Source of the DNA: Spongilla lacustris
Taxonomy: Eukaryota > Porifera > Demospongiae > Spongillida > Spongillidae
DNA length: 64,000 nucleotides
Assembly: GCA_949361645.1 (NCBI GenBank)
Contig: OX442433.1
Span: 4,459,720-4,523,719 of the forward strand
Direction: 5' to 3'
The notes under the pieces were generated by a model, which was not told the DNA's origin, did not search any database, and was given only the letters and a program-made list of their open reading frames with translations. The translations under genes were made by a program, and so were the position numbers. This document shows positions 37,301 through 47,474 of this stretch, piece after piece. The number at the start of each line of letters is the position of its first letter. Within the stretch, counting starts at the first letter, position 1.

Positions 37301-37545
37301 AACGTGGCACGTGACGCGCGTTTGGAAAAGAATACAAGAAGGAAAAGGTTCATACTTGGTTAAACCACACTGAATTTCCTAGACGTCAAAACCATCCTTG
37401 ACAATTAACTCCCCCCCCCGTACTAGTATTATAGACGCCGTAAAGAAACTCTCACATATCATGCACGCATCATAGTACATGGGGACTTTCCAACACTGAA
37501 TTGAGCCGATAAGTCACATTTTTACATACCTACACAGCTAGTCAT
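28329..37545 (-). CDS. UBE2V: Ubiquitin-conjugating enzyme E2 variant (UBE2V1/UBE2V2, Mms2 type), 137 residues
   Basis: Non-catalytic E2 variant that pairs with UBC13 (UBE2N) to build K63-linked ubiquitin chains in DNA-damage tolerance and signalling. Exons (minus order): 37545-37530, 37237-37098, 37039-36917, 31424-31348, 28386-28329. Phases fit exactly and the product has the family's usual length. Seen: [95 protein letters not shown]. The region that would hold the catalytic Cys in a true E2 has none, as expected for UBEV. The short first exon encodes MTSCV. Introns 3 (about 5.5 kb) and 4 (about 3 kb) are filled with dead transposons and minisatellites. It shares a 121-base divergent promoter with FA2H. 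Confidence 0.95.
28620..28960 (-). pseudogene. RT-element tail remnant (UBE2V intron 4)
   Basis: On the minus strand, '[17 protein letters not shown]' resembles 'KSKVVSNLYGRLNLTLVRAN' in the tail of the element at 43753-45960. The rest is too eroded to follow. It is one of several dead 3' ends of the same family. Confidence 0.4.
29150..30110 (+). pseudogene. Ty3/gypsy-type retrotransposon remnant (RT/RNase H and integrase pieces)
   Basis: At about 29345-29560, '[20 protein letters not shown]' followed by 'VYGIQKS' is the RT/RNase H junction typical of Ty3/gypsy Pol (source 'PIVYASRTL...YGVQK'). At about 29925-30045, two frames give '[10 protein letters not shown]' and '[11 protein letters not shown]', matching the integrase core phrase 'DAHSKWLEV..M.STTSE'. 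Frames are broken repeatedly and no LTRs are visible, so this is an old truncated insertion in UBE2V intron 4. Confidence 0.7.
30640..31278. repeat. 33-base minisatellite, about 19 copies (UBE2V intron 4)
   Basis: The unit contains 'agccatccccacagctgtac' plus 'aagcacacaac'. Copies at the left are essentially identical, while those beyond 31130 vary (aaatcc, ccatag, cggcta). Since 33 is divisible by three, all minus frames stay open ([11 protein letters not shown] and similar), giving frames of up to 271 residues. I regard these as repeat artefacts. Confidence 0.96.
31640..32560 (+). other. UBE2V intron 3, probable element-derived sequence
   Basis: Several short plus-strand frames (for example 31796-32002 and 32023-32304) have fairly protein-like composition but many stops. 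They precede the minisatellite at 32566. Together with the recombinase remnant at 35750 they may be parts of one decayed retroelement. I cannot assign a domain. Confidence 0.3.
32566..33006. repeat. 24-base minisatellite with CACGTG and GAGCTC in each unit (UBE2V intron 3)
   Basis: About 18 units of 'gggggagctcatcagtcatc' plus 'acgt', with shorter 17-18-base variants lacking 'atcagtc'. Most copies contain CACGTG (a perfect E-box) and all contain GAGCTC; some carry ACATG instead. Open frames across it are artefacts of the period. Confidence 0.95.
33007..33990. other. Intron sequence without recognised gene
   Basis: Only short frames are present; no repeats or motifs I can assign. Confidence 0.4.
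33990..34345 (+). pseudogene. RT-element tail remnant (UBE2V intron 3)
   Basis: 'AAFDLKVIS', then '[20 protein letters not shown]', then '[20 protein letters not shown]' follow the order of AAFDLSVTS, KHSANDAKCSELGWTCIPLVVESYGAWG in the element at 43753-45960. Frameshifts separate the parts. Dead copy. Confidence 0.6.
35090..35432. repeat. 38-base minisatellite, about nine copies (UBE2V intron 3)
   Basis: The unit 'ctagtcctactgcctccatc' plus 'accagctccaggccatag' varies at CATC/CGTC and at gg/gc in 'ggccat'. It is preceded by Ala/Pro/Thr-rich coding-like sequence (34930-35090) that may be its source. Confidence 0.95.
35754..36420 (+). pseudogene. Tyrosine-recombinase-type element remnant (DIRS/Crypton-like)
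   Basis: '[20 protein letters not shown]' is the start of the core-binding domain seen in eukaryotic tyrosine recombinases ('GLA.STRKAY..G...Y..FC'). '[12 protein letters not shown]' then '[13 protein letters not shown]' matches 'GLS..TIKTYLSAVRHLQI..G'. Stops and frameshifts break it, and the catalytic Arg and Tyr were not located. It lies in UBE2V intron 3 on the strand opposite to the host gene. Confidence 0.6.
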
Positions 37546-37666
37546 TCTTCCCTTAGCTTGCTGTTGTGACCACCACTGGTTTGTTGCCCTAAAACTTGAT
37601 ATCCGATAGTATAACAGAAGAGTCCGGAGCTAAGCTCCACCCATTGAACTTCAGTGCAGAGGGCAG
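37546..37666. promoter_or_regulatory. Divergent promoter between UBE2V and FA2H
   Basis: The two ATG codons are separated by 121 bases, so 5' leaders and any shared promoter must lie within or overlap this stretch. It is moderately GC and contains a near-palindrome, 'ggagctaagctcc' (37629-37641). No TATA box is apparent. Head-to-head pairs this close are usually co-expressed. Confidence 0.7.
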
Positions 37667-40600
37667 ATGGCACGTTGCTACACTCTAAGTGAAGTCTCTT
37701 ATCATTCGTCTTTTAACGATGCCTGGGTTGTAGTAGACAACAAGGTTTACAACATAACGTCATTCCTCAAGTCGCATCCCGGAGGGATAGCCATCACGAA
37801 GGAGTACTTGGGAAAGGACATCAGCGATGTGATACATTCTAGCAACGTTCATCAGCATAGTGCGACTGCATACAAAATGCTGCAAGATTTCAACATAGGC
37901 TACATATCCAAGGAGCAACGCGGAGTGGTACGTACAGTACTAGTAAGTAGTACTATGTTATTGTTTCCTTAAGTTGCTTGCAGATGATATTTATATAGGC
38001 GTAATAGGCCTATTGCATGTAAGCTTACTGTATGTATATGCACTTGGAATCGCTCAGCAGTGACCTGTGTAGCGCTAACAGTGAATGCATTGCTCTTGCC
38101 TCTCGTACATGACTGGAAAAGTTTAAATCGCTGCTTCCGTCAATTAGACCCTTCTCGGCGATCTCGCAGGAATGTGATAACAAGGCTCAAGCTTTGAACT
38201 TAATTCGCTGTGGCTGCCTATCAAATTCCTCATCGCTAGGCGAAAAGGGTCCGTTGCCGCCTGCAGATTAAACGTATTCGCATTTGTATTTGCATGGATA
38301 TTATAATATCCAGGGACTGCATTCCCCATGGGGAGCACACCTCTCATATCCGTAGAATACGTTCGTGTCGTGGACATCGTTTTAGATCTGTAGCATTGGC
38401 TGAGACAAAGTTTTGTATTTTGAATATTATCATCGTGTAGCGGTGGTCTCAGTACATGTCATTGGAAGATGTTCTCTTCTAGGCACCAGACAATATACTC
38501 CTGCCTGCTTTGTATTCAAGACGTAGTGCTTTGGGCTCAGGGTTACCGAAGCATATAGCTTGAAGTATAAAATTAGGCTTAGTATATTCCATGAACACTT
38601 GGCTTATAGTTTGTTACATGAGCAACCTGACAAACATGTGCATGTATTGGAGAGATTACAATGCTATTCATTTTACAAACATTGAGGTGGTCGATCTCTC
38701 CAGCCAATGCATTCAACTCATTCAGAATAAAATGTGTGCCTTTTTGAAGTATTGTGCTACTTTGTACCAGCATTGTGGGAAGACTAAACAGAAAAATGGA
38801 CAATCACTACAATTAGTAGATTTAAAACAAGAGTGGAATATTACAATGGTTATTTACTGCCTAAGGGAAGTACTGCATTTCATAACACAAATATCTTACA
38901 GTGTAAAGTTATATTGGAGTGTATCTCCCTCCGTACACGCATATATTAATTCAAGAACTTGATTTTAACCATCCATAATGGTTGCAACTAATGATATGAA
39001 CCAAATATTGCTCTGATGATTGATTTGAGTCATGGGAAAATTAACGCATGAATTCTTAACATTTTCAAAAAGCCCTGGTTTTTGGGTTACAAGACATTAT
39101 ATGCAGATGATTAATAGAAGGCTAGGGAACAGGTCAAGGGCAGGTGTAATACAAATGGAAGCTTTTAATAGAAAGAACAAGCAAGTTGTCTAAAAGCCTG
39201 TCTTTGGGGTAGCAGTGAGCCATAAATTCATGTGCTAAATATAAGTCCTACCCTCAACTGTTAATACCACCAGCCCCTTTACTTTTGTGAACAGAAGGAT
39301 ATTTCATTATTTATTTTTGAGGGGAGGGAGGGTGGAGGAGCTTCCTATGAACAATACCCCTGTTGTGAGGGCCTTAAATCCCTGGTTGGATGTCTTTGGA
39401 CCCTGTTTGGGCTTCTCCAGGCCAATGGTCAATTAGCAATGTAAGTTGATCTTTGAGGGAAAACTATGTCTTCCGTTCTGTGTAGAGCAATGAGGGGAAC
39501 GCTTTTGACTGTCTGGGTAGAAAAAAGACTAGCGTTTATATTGCATCCTAGGAACATTTAGGACAACTGGACTGTCTGGGTAGAAAGAAGACTAGCGTTT
39601 ATATTGCATCCTGGAACATTTAGGACAACTACATTGAGTGATTTAGCTCATGAATCTCAATCCTCAACTTAAAGCCAGAGATTCCCACCTGGACCCTACA
39701 TTGTTATTTGAATAGATATTGAGTAAAAGATTAAGGACTAGACATGATCTGCAGACTGCTATTTACAATACCTGTAGATGCTAAGATACCCCATTTTGTT
39801 GCAGTTCTGAAAACACTATGTTACATGTAGGAAACACCCCATATTAAGAAACATGAATTAAAGTACATGTACTCTGCTTGTAGGTGTTACATATGTGTGT
39901 GTACATGTAGCAAAGTAAACACTTTTTTATTTTTAAAGGAAGGCATTTATGGGTGTTGTGTTTTGGCAGAACCAGTTATGCATACATGTATAGGCAAACG
40001 ATGAATTTCATTTATTTGCCTTGCATTGAAATAACAGTATGAATACTTGTGTATTGAAGGCATAGGCAGTTTTATATTGGAGGAATACCGTTAATCCAAT
40101 TCATTGTTTGGTGAATGTTGAAGAGGGGGGAGCCAGTTTTTTTATAATGTATCTTGCTCCTTTCAAAAGATAATTTAAGCATCACCTGCATTTTATTTAT
40201 TCCTTAATATTTAATCTCCGGTCGTCCTTACTTAAGTATGGTGGTCCTCGATTTCACGTTCAGGTAAGGTTAATGATTTAATTGAAATCTGGCTAAACTG
40301 GTTTCACTTTAAAATCACAAGCAGTTAAAGGCGTGTAAGGTAGGTAGTCTAAATTTAAGCTACCATTGGGAAGAAAGGGAAGATGCTGTAGGTCTGTGGA
40401 AGCAGGCAGAGGAAAATGATATAATGAAGGATCAACAACAACAAATGCTAGTAGCTAACGGCCAAGGTTTCCATGCGACAGTCGAGTGCAGCAACAGTAT
40501 TCTTCAGTTGAGCCACCACCCACACCCCTTTCCTCTGTCATTGCCGGCTGGATGATGTCGTACTGTGTGGGGATCAGACCTGCCAAACGTAGGCAGGCCC

Positions 40601-42442
40601 TGCAGTCAGACACACACCTGCAGGGGGCATGTCCAGCAGGTCCTTTATACCCTCTCCCAATCATAGATAGATTGGTAACTCACTCACTTCTTCCTCTTGG
40701 AGAATTGATGACTGAATTATCATGAAAACATGCTCCAAATATTCGTCCTTATTTAAGGGTCCACAGTACATGGCAGGGTTTTCCCTAGAGCAGAACATAT
40801 ATGACATTCATCTTTAGGTGGGCAATTGAGTTGGTCATTACAACTTGTGGCCATCACAGATGACTTCCTTAAAATTAAATTTATACAAAAAATAATGAAT
40901 GTCATACATGTATATACATGTATCTATGGAAAACCCTGTGTGGGCTTAATTAAAAAGGACGATGAGCTGGAGAATAAAGATTAATGTGGTAAAGAAAGTA
41001 AATTCCTTAGAAATTTCAGTTGTCTCACTGTCAATCATTGATAGGAGGGGGCGGACTCAGCAGTAGCTCAGAAGAAATGGAACGAAGAGGTAAGGGGAAA
41101 TATTATATATACATGAGTTAAGGGCCATCAAGTATGTACAGATCGTAGAGTATTTATTTGTTTGCTTATTTTAGGAAATTGTGGATTGGTCAAAACCTAT
41201 CTTGAGTCAAGTCTATAGAGTAGGTGACTTGTATGATGAGTGGGTTCACATGCCTGTTAACAAGGAGCTGCGGCTATTCCAATCTGACTTCATGGAGTTG
41301 TTTTCCAAGAGTCCCTGGTGGGTGGTGCCCTGTGTGTGGATACCAGTCATCCTGTACGCCAGCTATATGTCAGTGTTGGGAGGTCCAAGTGTGTTGCCTT
41401 GGATACCAGAAACACCTGGGCTAACATTCATGGAAGCGTTGTGTTACATCCCAGCTGGTATACTTCTGTGGACTCTCATTGAATATTTATTACATCGCTT
41501 TGTATTTCATGCTGTACCACCTTCGTCGTCAAGATTTCTGATAACCATGCACTTTGCCATTCATGGCCAACATCACAAGGTACAGTTGTGTGACTTAGTA
41601 TGTGCTTCATTTCCTTGCATTTAATTTTCTACATGGGGGGACATGCAATGGACCAAACCCTCTATGGTATAGCCTATGCTGACCTTTGGTGGGTGTCAGA
41701 GTAACACCCCTCCCGGGGGGGGGTGAGGGTGTGTGTGAGGATCCGCCCCTACCTTGGCAAAAGGTGGGCGGATCCCCTGTCCCAACTGTACCACATTGTC
41801 AAAGACGATGGAGACCTATAGATTGACTGGGTGGGGAGGCGGGGAACAGACAACGCGGGTGCTGTTATAAGAACATGTGGCTTAGCCTCCTGGCACCACA
41901 TATAAAATTAAATGTCACCCGCCAGTTTGGTCAGGGTGCACCCCCCTGGCCGTATCACTGCACGGTTAAATACTTTAACCTTCATATTTAAGGTAGTTCA
42001 TTGCTCACCTGGCATACTTGCTGGTATCACTGCTGCCCTTCCCTTGACCTCTTTTTTTTTTCCCCTTCCCCCAGGTTCCTATGGACCACCTTCGTTTGGT
42101 GTTCCCACCTCTCCCTGCTGCAATCATTGTTGCCATTCTCTACTTTCCAGCACAGCACTTCGTTCCCTTGAGCCTTGGTCGAGCATTGTTGGCTGGTGGC
42201 CTGATTGGATATTTGTGCTACGACCTAACTCACTACTATATTCATCACGGTGCACCGACACCTAAGTCATACTTTGGCTCCATGAAGTCCTATCATATGG
42301 CTCATCATTACAGCAACCATTACCTAGGTTGGTTACTATAAACTCGCCATGCTGTGCATTTTATTACTGGCTACTCTATTTTAAAGGCTTTGGAATATCA
42401 TCAAAGTTGTGGGATGTAATCCTGAATACAGTTCTACTATAG
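37667..42442 (+). CDS. FA2H: Fatty acid 2-hydroxylase (cytochrome b5 domain + sterol-desaturase-type hydroxylase), 339 residues
   Basis: ER membrane enzyme that 2-hydroxylates fatty acids for ceramide/sphingolipid synthesis. Exons: 37667-37927, 41045-41089, 41175-41579, 42075-42327, 42387-42442, all in phase. Residues 1-85 are a cytochrome b5 domain with the heme ligand in HPGG (His37) and the second in 'VHQHSATAY'. After a linker come 'SPWWVVPCVWIPVILYASY' and 'CYIPAGILLWTLIEYLL' membrane segments. The di-iron histidine clusters are 'LHRFVFH', 'HFAIHGQHHK', 'HYYIHHG' and 'HMAHHYSNH'. The end, FGISSKLWD, matches the family. The protein is slightly shorter than the 372 residues of human FA2H, with a truncated tail after LWD. 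All catalytic clusters are present. Intron 1 (3.1 kb) carries a 63-base tandem duplication. Confidence 0.95.
38144..38377 (-). other. Open frame of 77 codons inside FA2H intron 1 (uncertain)
   Basis: Minus-strand frame starting MSTTRTYSTDMRGVLPMGN, rich in Asn, Thr and Ala. Its composition is protein-like, but I see no domain, no partner exons and no conserved motif. It could be an exon of a nested antisense gene or chance. Confidence 0.15.
39507..39632. repeat. 63-base direct tandem duplication (FA2H intron 1)
   Basis: 'gactgtctgggtagaaa' through 'acatttaggacaact' occurs twice in a row with two small differences, indicating a recent duplication. The rest of 38400-41040 has no recognised feature. 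A 79-codon frame at 40486 is unassigned. Confidence 0.9.
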
Positions 42443-43145
42443 TTGTCAAAAACTGGAGATTCATACAACTGCTTTGCTTGTTAGTTGTGCTGTAATTATT
42501 GATCATTCCTCCGACATATATATTCTGAGCATAGCTATACAAGAGCTCTAGCAGGGAGTTTGTCCCAGTTTGGATTTCTAATTACTAGTAGTCTACTTGA
42601 GAGCACTACAAGTCAGACAGATAAGTAAAGTTGTCAGTTGCAACCCTAGAACGTAAGACAGGCAGGATTGTGTTTAGTTGATCATAGGCAATGCAACTGC
42701 ACTAGACATATCCTTTCACAGAGGGTGTAATGTTGCATAGCTATAGCAGGCCTGATGGGGTTAAGCTGAAGGTCTGCAACCAAAAACAAAACTATCCAGC
42801 GAGCGTAAATGTTTACTTTTGTCTTAGCCAGCAGATTATACCGGTATAGTATTTGATAGATTCGCTGTTTCTAAAACTGACGTAGAGCAAGAAATGGCGG
42901 TAAAGCATTTTTATTTTGCTTGCCTTCCAACCGGTAGTGGGAAGTCACAATGCTACTGTTTGCTGCCCAAAGCATTTGAGTTTTTTCCTTTGAAGTATCG
43001 ATATGATTATATGATACCAAAGATTGATCGGTCCATCAGCGTTGCACTTTAGCAGTTTATATAGCGATGACTGAACGTAGATTAATGAGTCATATGCACT
43101 AAAAAACTTGTGTAACTTCTCGTTTACATTTTCTCTTCCAAATAT

Positions 43146-43250
43146 AAAGGGATCTGATGAATGAAATTGCAGCAATCATACCAACACAATGGTGGTTTAA
43201 TAGTATGGGCTTGGAAGAAGGAACATTAGATGAAGTAATTAGTTAGCCAA
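43146..43250 (+). pseudogene. Possible death-domain-like fragment
   Basis: The frame reads 'DLMNEIAAIIPTQWWFNSMG' then 'LEEGTLDEVIS' and a stop. This is reminiscent of helices 1-3 of death-fold domains ('L..IA.....W..LG..LGL..G.LD.I'). Only about 31 residues are present and there is no flanking exon structure. It is a weak match, listed for completeness in the otherwise empty stretch 42443-43560. Confidence 0.2.
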
Positions 43251-43568
43251 AAAGTACTATCAGAATGGAAGAAGAAAATGGCAAAGACCGTATACATAGA
43301 GAACAATCATAGAGCTCTTAGCTGAAGAAGTTACTGTACTTTTGGCTTCACCTTATTAGGGATTGTAAATTGCCAGAAGGTGTTTGTATTAACATATAAG
43401 TTGGAATAAAATCATATGTAGGCTTGGTGTATTTTGTAAATAAAAATAATAATTAAAAAAATGATTTTATACATGTACATTGGTGCACACCACATTCGTA
43501 GTACTAATGCTATACACATTAATAAAAATAGATGACTATGAATACACGAATAAATAAAATACACTAAC

Positions 43569-45960
43569 TACAAAGTTAAGTTTAGGTACATTTATCGCCC
43601 TCCTGGATGATATATCTTAAGAGGAGAGACCGGGCATTGGCCCGCACTAGTGTTAAGTTCAGGCGGCCATACAAGTTAGAGACCACCTTGGACTTGGGGT
43701 GTTGGTCCTTGTGGCAAGGAGTGAAGCAAGTCTTGAGAAGGCTTCTATAGCTCAAACCTTACCACCTGACTTCAATGTGCTCTCTGTCCTTTGGTCCTTC
43801 CCTAAGGCTTGTGCAGCTGGCCCCACAGGCTTGCGCATCCAACACCTCCTTGATGTGGCTGAAGCTCCAGTTCCTACTTCCATTTGCTCCCTCCTTCGAA
43901 GTGTAATCAACATCCTGGCCTCAGGACAAGCTCCAGCTGCAATTTCTCAATACATGGCATGCAGGGGGTAGCCTAGTTGCTCTAAGGAAAGGCGCACAAG
44001 ATGTCAGGCCCATAGCCGTGGGTGAATCACTACGCCGACTCACAAGCAAATGTCTTTGTGGTTTAATTAAAGAGGATGCTTCTGCGTTCTTACAGACTTT
44101 CCAGTTTGGCGTTACTCTCCCCCAAAGATGTGAGAAGGTTATCCATGGCCTGAGACGTTGTCTTGATGACCACTGGCATGATCCTAGTTTTGTATGCATG
44201 AAGGTGGATATGAAAAATGCCTTTAACTTAGTGTCTCGCTAGTCCCTCCTTGATCAATGTGCCCTACATTTTCCTCTCCTCCTCCCATGGACTGAGTGGT
44301 GCTACAGCCAGCACCCTTTCCTGTGGCATTCTATGGGAACTTTGACCTCAGAGGCTGGTGTGCAGCAAGAGGATCCTCTGGGCCCCTTCTACTTCACCTT
44401 GGTCCTGCACGATCTGGTTCTTACCATCACCAAGGACAACAGCTGCCAAGTTCTACTTTTTAATGCTTGGTTCCTGGATGATGGGGTGGTGGCTGGTCCA
44501 TCTTCCTCTGTCTAGCATGTGGTACATCTTCAGGATTTAGGTCCCTCACTGGGGCTTCATTTAAATCCACCCAAATGTGAGCTTTTCAGTCTAGGTGACC
44601 TGAGCTTATTTCCTTCAGAGATGAACAAATCTTGCACACCCAACCTCACCATCCTTGGAGCCCCCATAGGGGATGTGGCCTTTTGCTCATCCTTTATTGC
44701 CTCCAAACGTGCTGCTGCCTCCATATTGCTATCCTCACTGCAGAAGCGTGGCTCATGCGATCCTCAGATTGCTCTCATTTTGCTTCGCATGTGTGGTGGA
44801 TTTACAAAATTGGTCCACGTTGCATGGTATCCCTGGCATTAGATGAGCTGCATGCCTTCGATCAGCAGGTCAGACACACCTTCACAGTGTGCCAATCTAT
44901 TGACACTACTGATAGCTCTTGGAAGCAGGCCCAGTTGAGTTTAAGCACAGGTGGCCTGGGGCTCCGCTCATTAGCACACCACTCTACTGCAGCATTTATT
45001 GAATCCATCAGTACTGCAGGCCTTGCCTCACCTTCAGATAATTTCCTGGTTGAGGCGGTCAATTCGTACCACATGTCTGTACCCCTGAGAGTGCAGTTGA
45101 CATTGACAGTCTGGCCACTACACCTTGTCGACAGCACACTTTGTCAGCCACATTAGAGTCTACTCAATTTAACTCTCTTCTTTCAGAGAGCTCTACTGCT
45201 GACAAGGCTCGTCTCCTGTCAGTGTCTTCGCCCCATGCCTCTTCATGGCTCTCTGTTGTCCCATCCCCAGGCCTGGGTCTAAGTCTAGACCCCAACGAAC
45301 ACCAAATGGCCATCAAGTGGTGGCTAGGGCTAGACACCTCACCTAGCTCTCCTCCCTGTGCTTTGTGCCCAGAACACGCTTTGGATCCCCTAGGTAACCA
45401 TGCCTTGACATGAAAGCGAGGTGGTGATGCTGTATCCAGGCACAATAAGCTCAGAGACGTAGTGCTCCAAACATGCCATCATGCCTGCATCAGTGCCAAG
45501 GCAGAAGCTGGCAGTGGACTGGGACGTGACCTCCTGCACACACGTCCTGCTGACATCCTAGCTTCTAATTGGCTCTGTGGCAAGCCTGCTGCTTTTGACC
45601 TTTCTGTGACTTCTCCACTAAACCCATCCCTTCTCTCTGAAGCGGGTCTCACAGCAGGGTCAGCAGCAGTTGCTGCAGAGCTAAGAAAGCACTCAGCTAA
45701 TGATGCTAAGTGCTCTGAGCTAGGATGGACTTGCATTCCGCTTGTGGTGGAATCATATGGAGCTTGGGGCAGGGAAGCTATAGAAGCCTTCTCAAGACTT
45801 GCTTCACTCCTTGCCACAAGGACCAACACCCCCAAGTCCAAGGTGGTCTCTAACTTGTATGGCCGCCTGAACTTAACACTAGTGCGGGCCAATGCCCGGT
45901 CTCTCCTCTTAAGATATATCATCCAGGAGGACGATAAATGTACCTAAACTTAACTTTGTA
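43569..45960 (+). mobile_element. RT-encoding element bounded by 184-base inverted repeats
   Basis: The last 185 bases (45776-45960) recur almost perfectly in inverted orientation at 43569-43752. Between them lies a reverse-transcriptase coding region on the + strand. The repeat at the left is therefore an inverted copy of the element's own 3' coding end (NLYGRLNLTLVRANARSLLL). This could come from inverted insertion of a second truncated copy or from template switching. No poly(A) tail or LTR is seen. Confidence 0.8.
43753..45947 (+). pseudogene. Reverse transcriptase with zinc-knuckle-like and C-terminal tail domains (broken frames)
   Basis: In order: 'CAAGPTGLRIQHLLDVAEAP' (RT lead-in), 'RPIAVGESLRRLTSKC' (motif resembling RPI..G..L.R), and 'VCMKVDMKNAFNLVSR' (first catalytic Asp). 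Then come 'GVQQEDPLGPF' (QGDPLG with G to E), 'WFLDDGVVAG' (the catalytic DD box), 'CALCPEHALDPLGNHALT' (Cys/His motif), 'GKPAAFDLSVTSP' and the tail 'GWTCIPLVVESYGAWGREA'. Stops or frameshifts occur after the first Asp motif, after the DD box, near 44840 and near 45413, so it is dead. The family has other 3' remnants at 3625-4800, 28620, 33990 and 45990. I do not know its clade name. Confidence 0.75.
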
Positions 45961-45989
45961 ATTAATGAAGTAATTTTATTTCACTACAT

Positions 45990-46295
45990 GAAGCAGGACT
46001 AGCAGCAGGTCAGGCTGCCAGAGCTACTGAGCAGAGAAAACACGATGAAAATGATGCCAAATGCAAGGAGCTAGGGTGGGTTTGCGTCCCCATGGTACCA
46101 TGGTTGAGGCATATGGTGCTTGGGAGACAGAACCATTTTCACTTCTGGCCTCTCACCTTGCAACTAGCTCCAACAGGGCTAAGGCTGAGGTCCTAGCTGC
46201 CTTATATGGCAGGCTGAACCTCAAGAGCCAACGCCACAGCCATCCTCTCCAGATGTTTTGTCCCTGACTATTAGGTGCATTTATTTATCTTACTG
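45990..46295 (+). pseudogene. Second RT-element tail, same orientation
   Basis: 'RATEQRKHDENDAKCKELGW' followed by 'VCVPMV' repeats the tail domain directly downstream of the element at 43569-45960. It ends in 'attaggtgcatttatttatc', which also appears inverted at about 3630-3655. It matches the 3625-4040 copy more closely than the adjacent element, so it is an independent insertion. Confidence 0.65.
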
Positions 46296-46899
46296 CTGTA
46301 TTATTTAAAATGTGTATAACAACTCATTAATACAATTCTATTCAGTAACACAAGTATGGTTCTATACTTTTGGAGAATGGCTCTGGCATTTGCTCTTATT
46401 AAGCAAATGCTTGTAAGTTAGAAAACAGGATAATTATAATGCATATTAATAGTAATATCTTCTATATTTTTAAAAAATACACACAATGATATTACTTTTT
46501 ATATACGAGTATAATTATAGTATATGTCATCAGTAAATTATTTTTTCCGCAATGAAGTGATTAAAAATCAGTTATTTTGATGAAAGACAACTTACTGGTT
46601 TATTTGAATTGGCTACAATAACTGGCAACAAACCTCAACTAATTAGGAACCCTTCCCTATGTGCAATGTGAAAGGATATTAATCAAATGGTTAACCTCTA
46701 TGCACATGTCCAAAAAAGTAATACATCACGTTCCCAGACATGACTAGTTCTCCGCTTCAGGGGGCTGTCCATAAAGTACATCAGAAGGAGGTATTTCATG
46801 TGTGATGCCACAAATTAAATGTTATGCGCAAGAAAAGAAATTATTGATTGGTACATGGTAGTGGTAATAAAATGAATGAGAAACTATTTGTTTCACTAT

Positions 46900-47275
46900 T
46901 TATATCATATGTGAAGGCAAATTGTCAGAAGGCCATCGTCAAACTAAAATAAGTAACGAAGTTGATACTAGTACTGATCACTTAAAGATCGCTTTTTCAA
47001 GTAGTCTGCCAGGTTCTTCTGGTTCTAGAAACATAAAAGCTAAGGTCCCAGAACTAAAGCTTAGTCAATGCAGATTTAGAAAGATTGACATACTTTTTGA
47101 GGAGGTGACAAAGGGGTCCAAATATTGTGTGACATACGTAATGGACACAGCAAAAAATCTGGCTTCATTCACTTCTGCTATGCTATCATACCATGGAGAA
47201 TGTCAGTGGCATCATATATTGCGTTGTCGTCGAATGTCTAGCACATTTCATAAAATGTTCAGCTAAAACAGTATC
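46900..47275 (+). other. Open frame of 114 codons, unrecognised
   Basis: A plus-strand frame reading SEGHRQTKISNEVDTSTDH... overlaps the tail of the hAT-type fragment on the other strand. A preceding 'ag' at about 46918 could be an acceptor, but no neighbouring exon or domain was recognised. Probably element-derived. Confidence 0.2.
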
Positions 47276-47470
47276 ACCAGCATCACACCTAAATTTAAGC
47301 AGGGCTTGATGGTTACCTCCGTCATAGTTTACATCATCTCTGTGACCTCTCAAAGCAATTCCTTGACAACCACACAATTCTGCTGCTGCTATGATTGCCT
47401 TCAAAGCTGCTCTTTTGTGCTACTACACTTTGTCGTCCATTAGATATGCTTCCAAGGAAAACTACCATTT
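47186..47470 (-). pseudogene. hAT-type transposase fragment (DUF4371/ZMYM1-like)
   Basis: Minus strand: 'AALKAIIAAAELCGCQGIAL' then 'RGHRDDVNYDGGNHQALLKF' and 'RCDAGDTVLAEHFMKCA'. This follows the phrase 'I..CG.QNIALRGHRDD...NFQALL.FR...GD..L..H' typical of DUF4371-containing, hAT-related proteins. The frame is broken upstream (a frameshift near 47405) and downstream, and the catalytic region is not seen. Confidence 0.7.
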
Positions 47471-47474
47471 TAGT

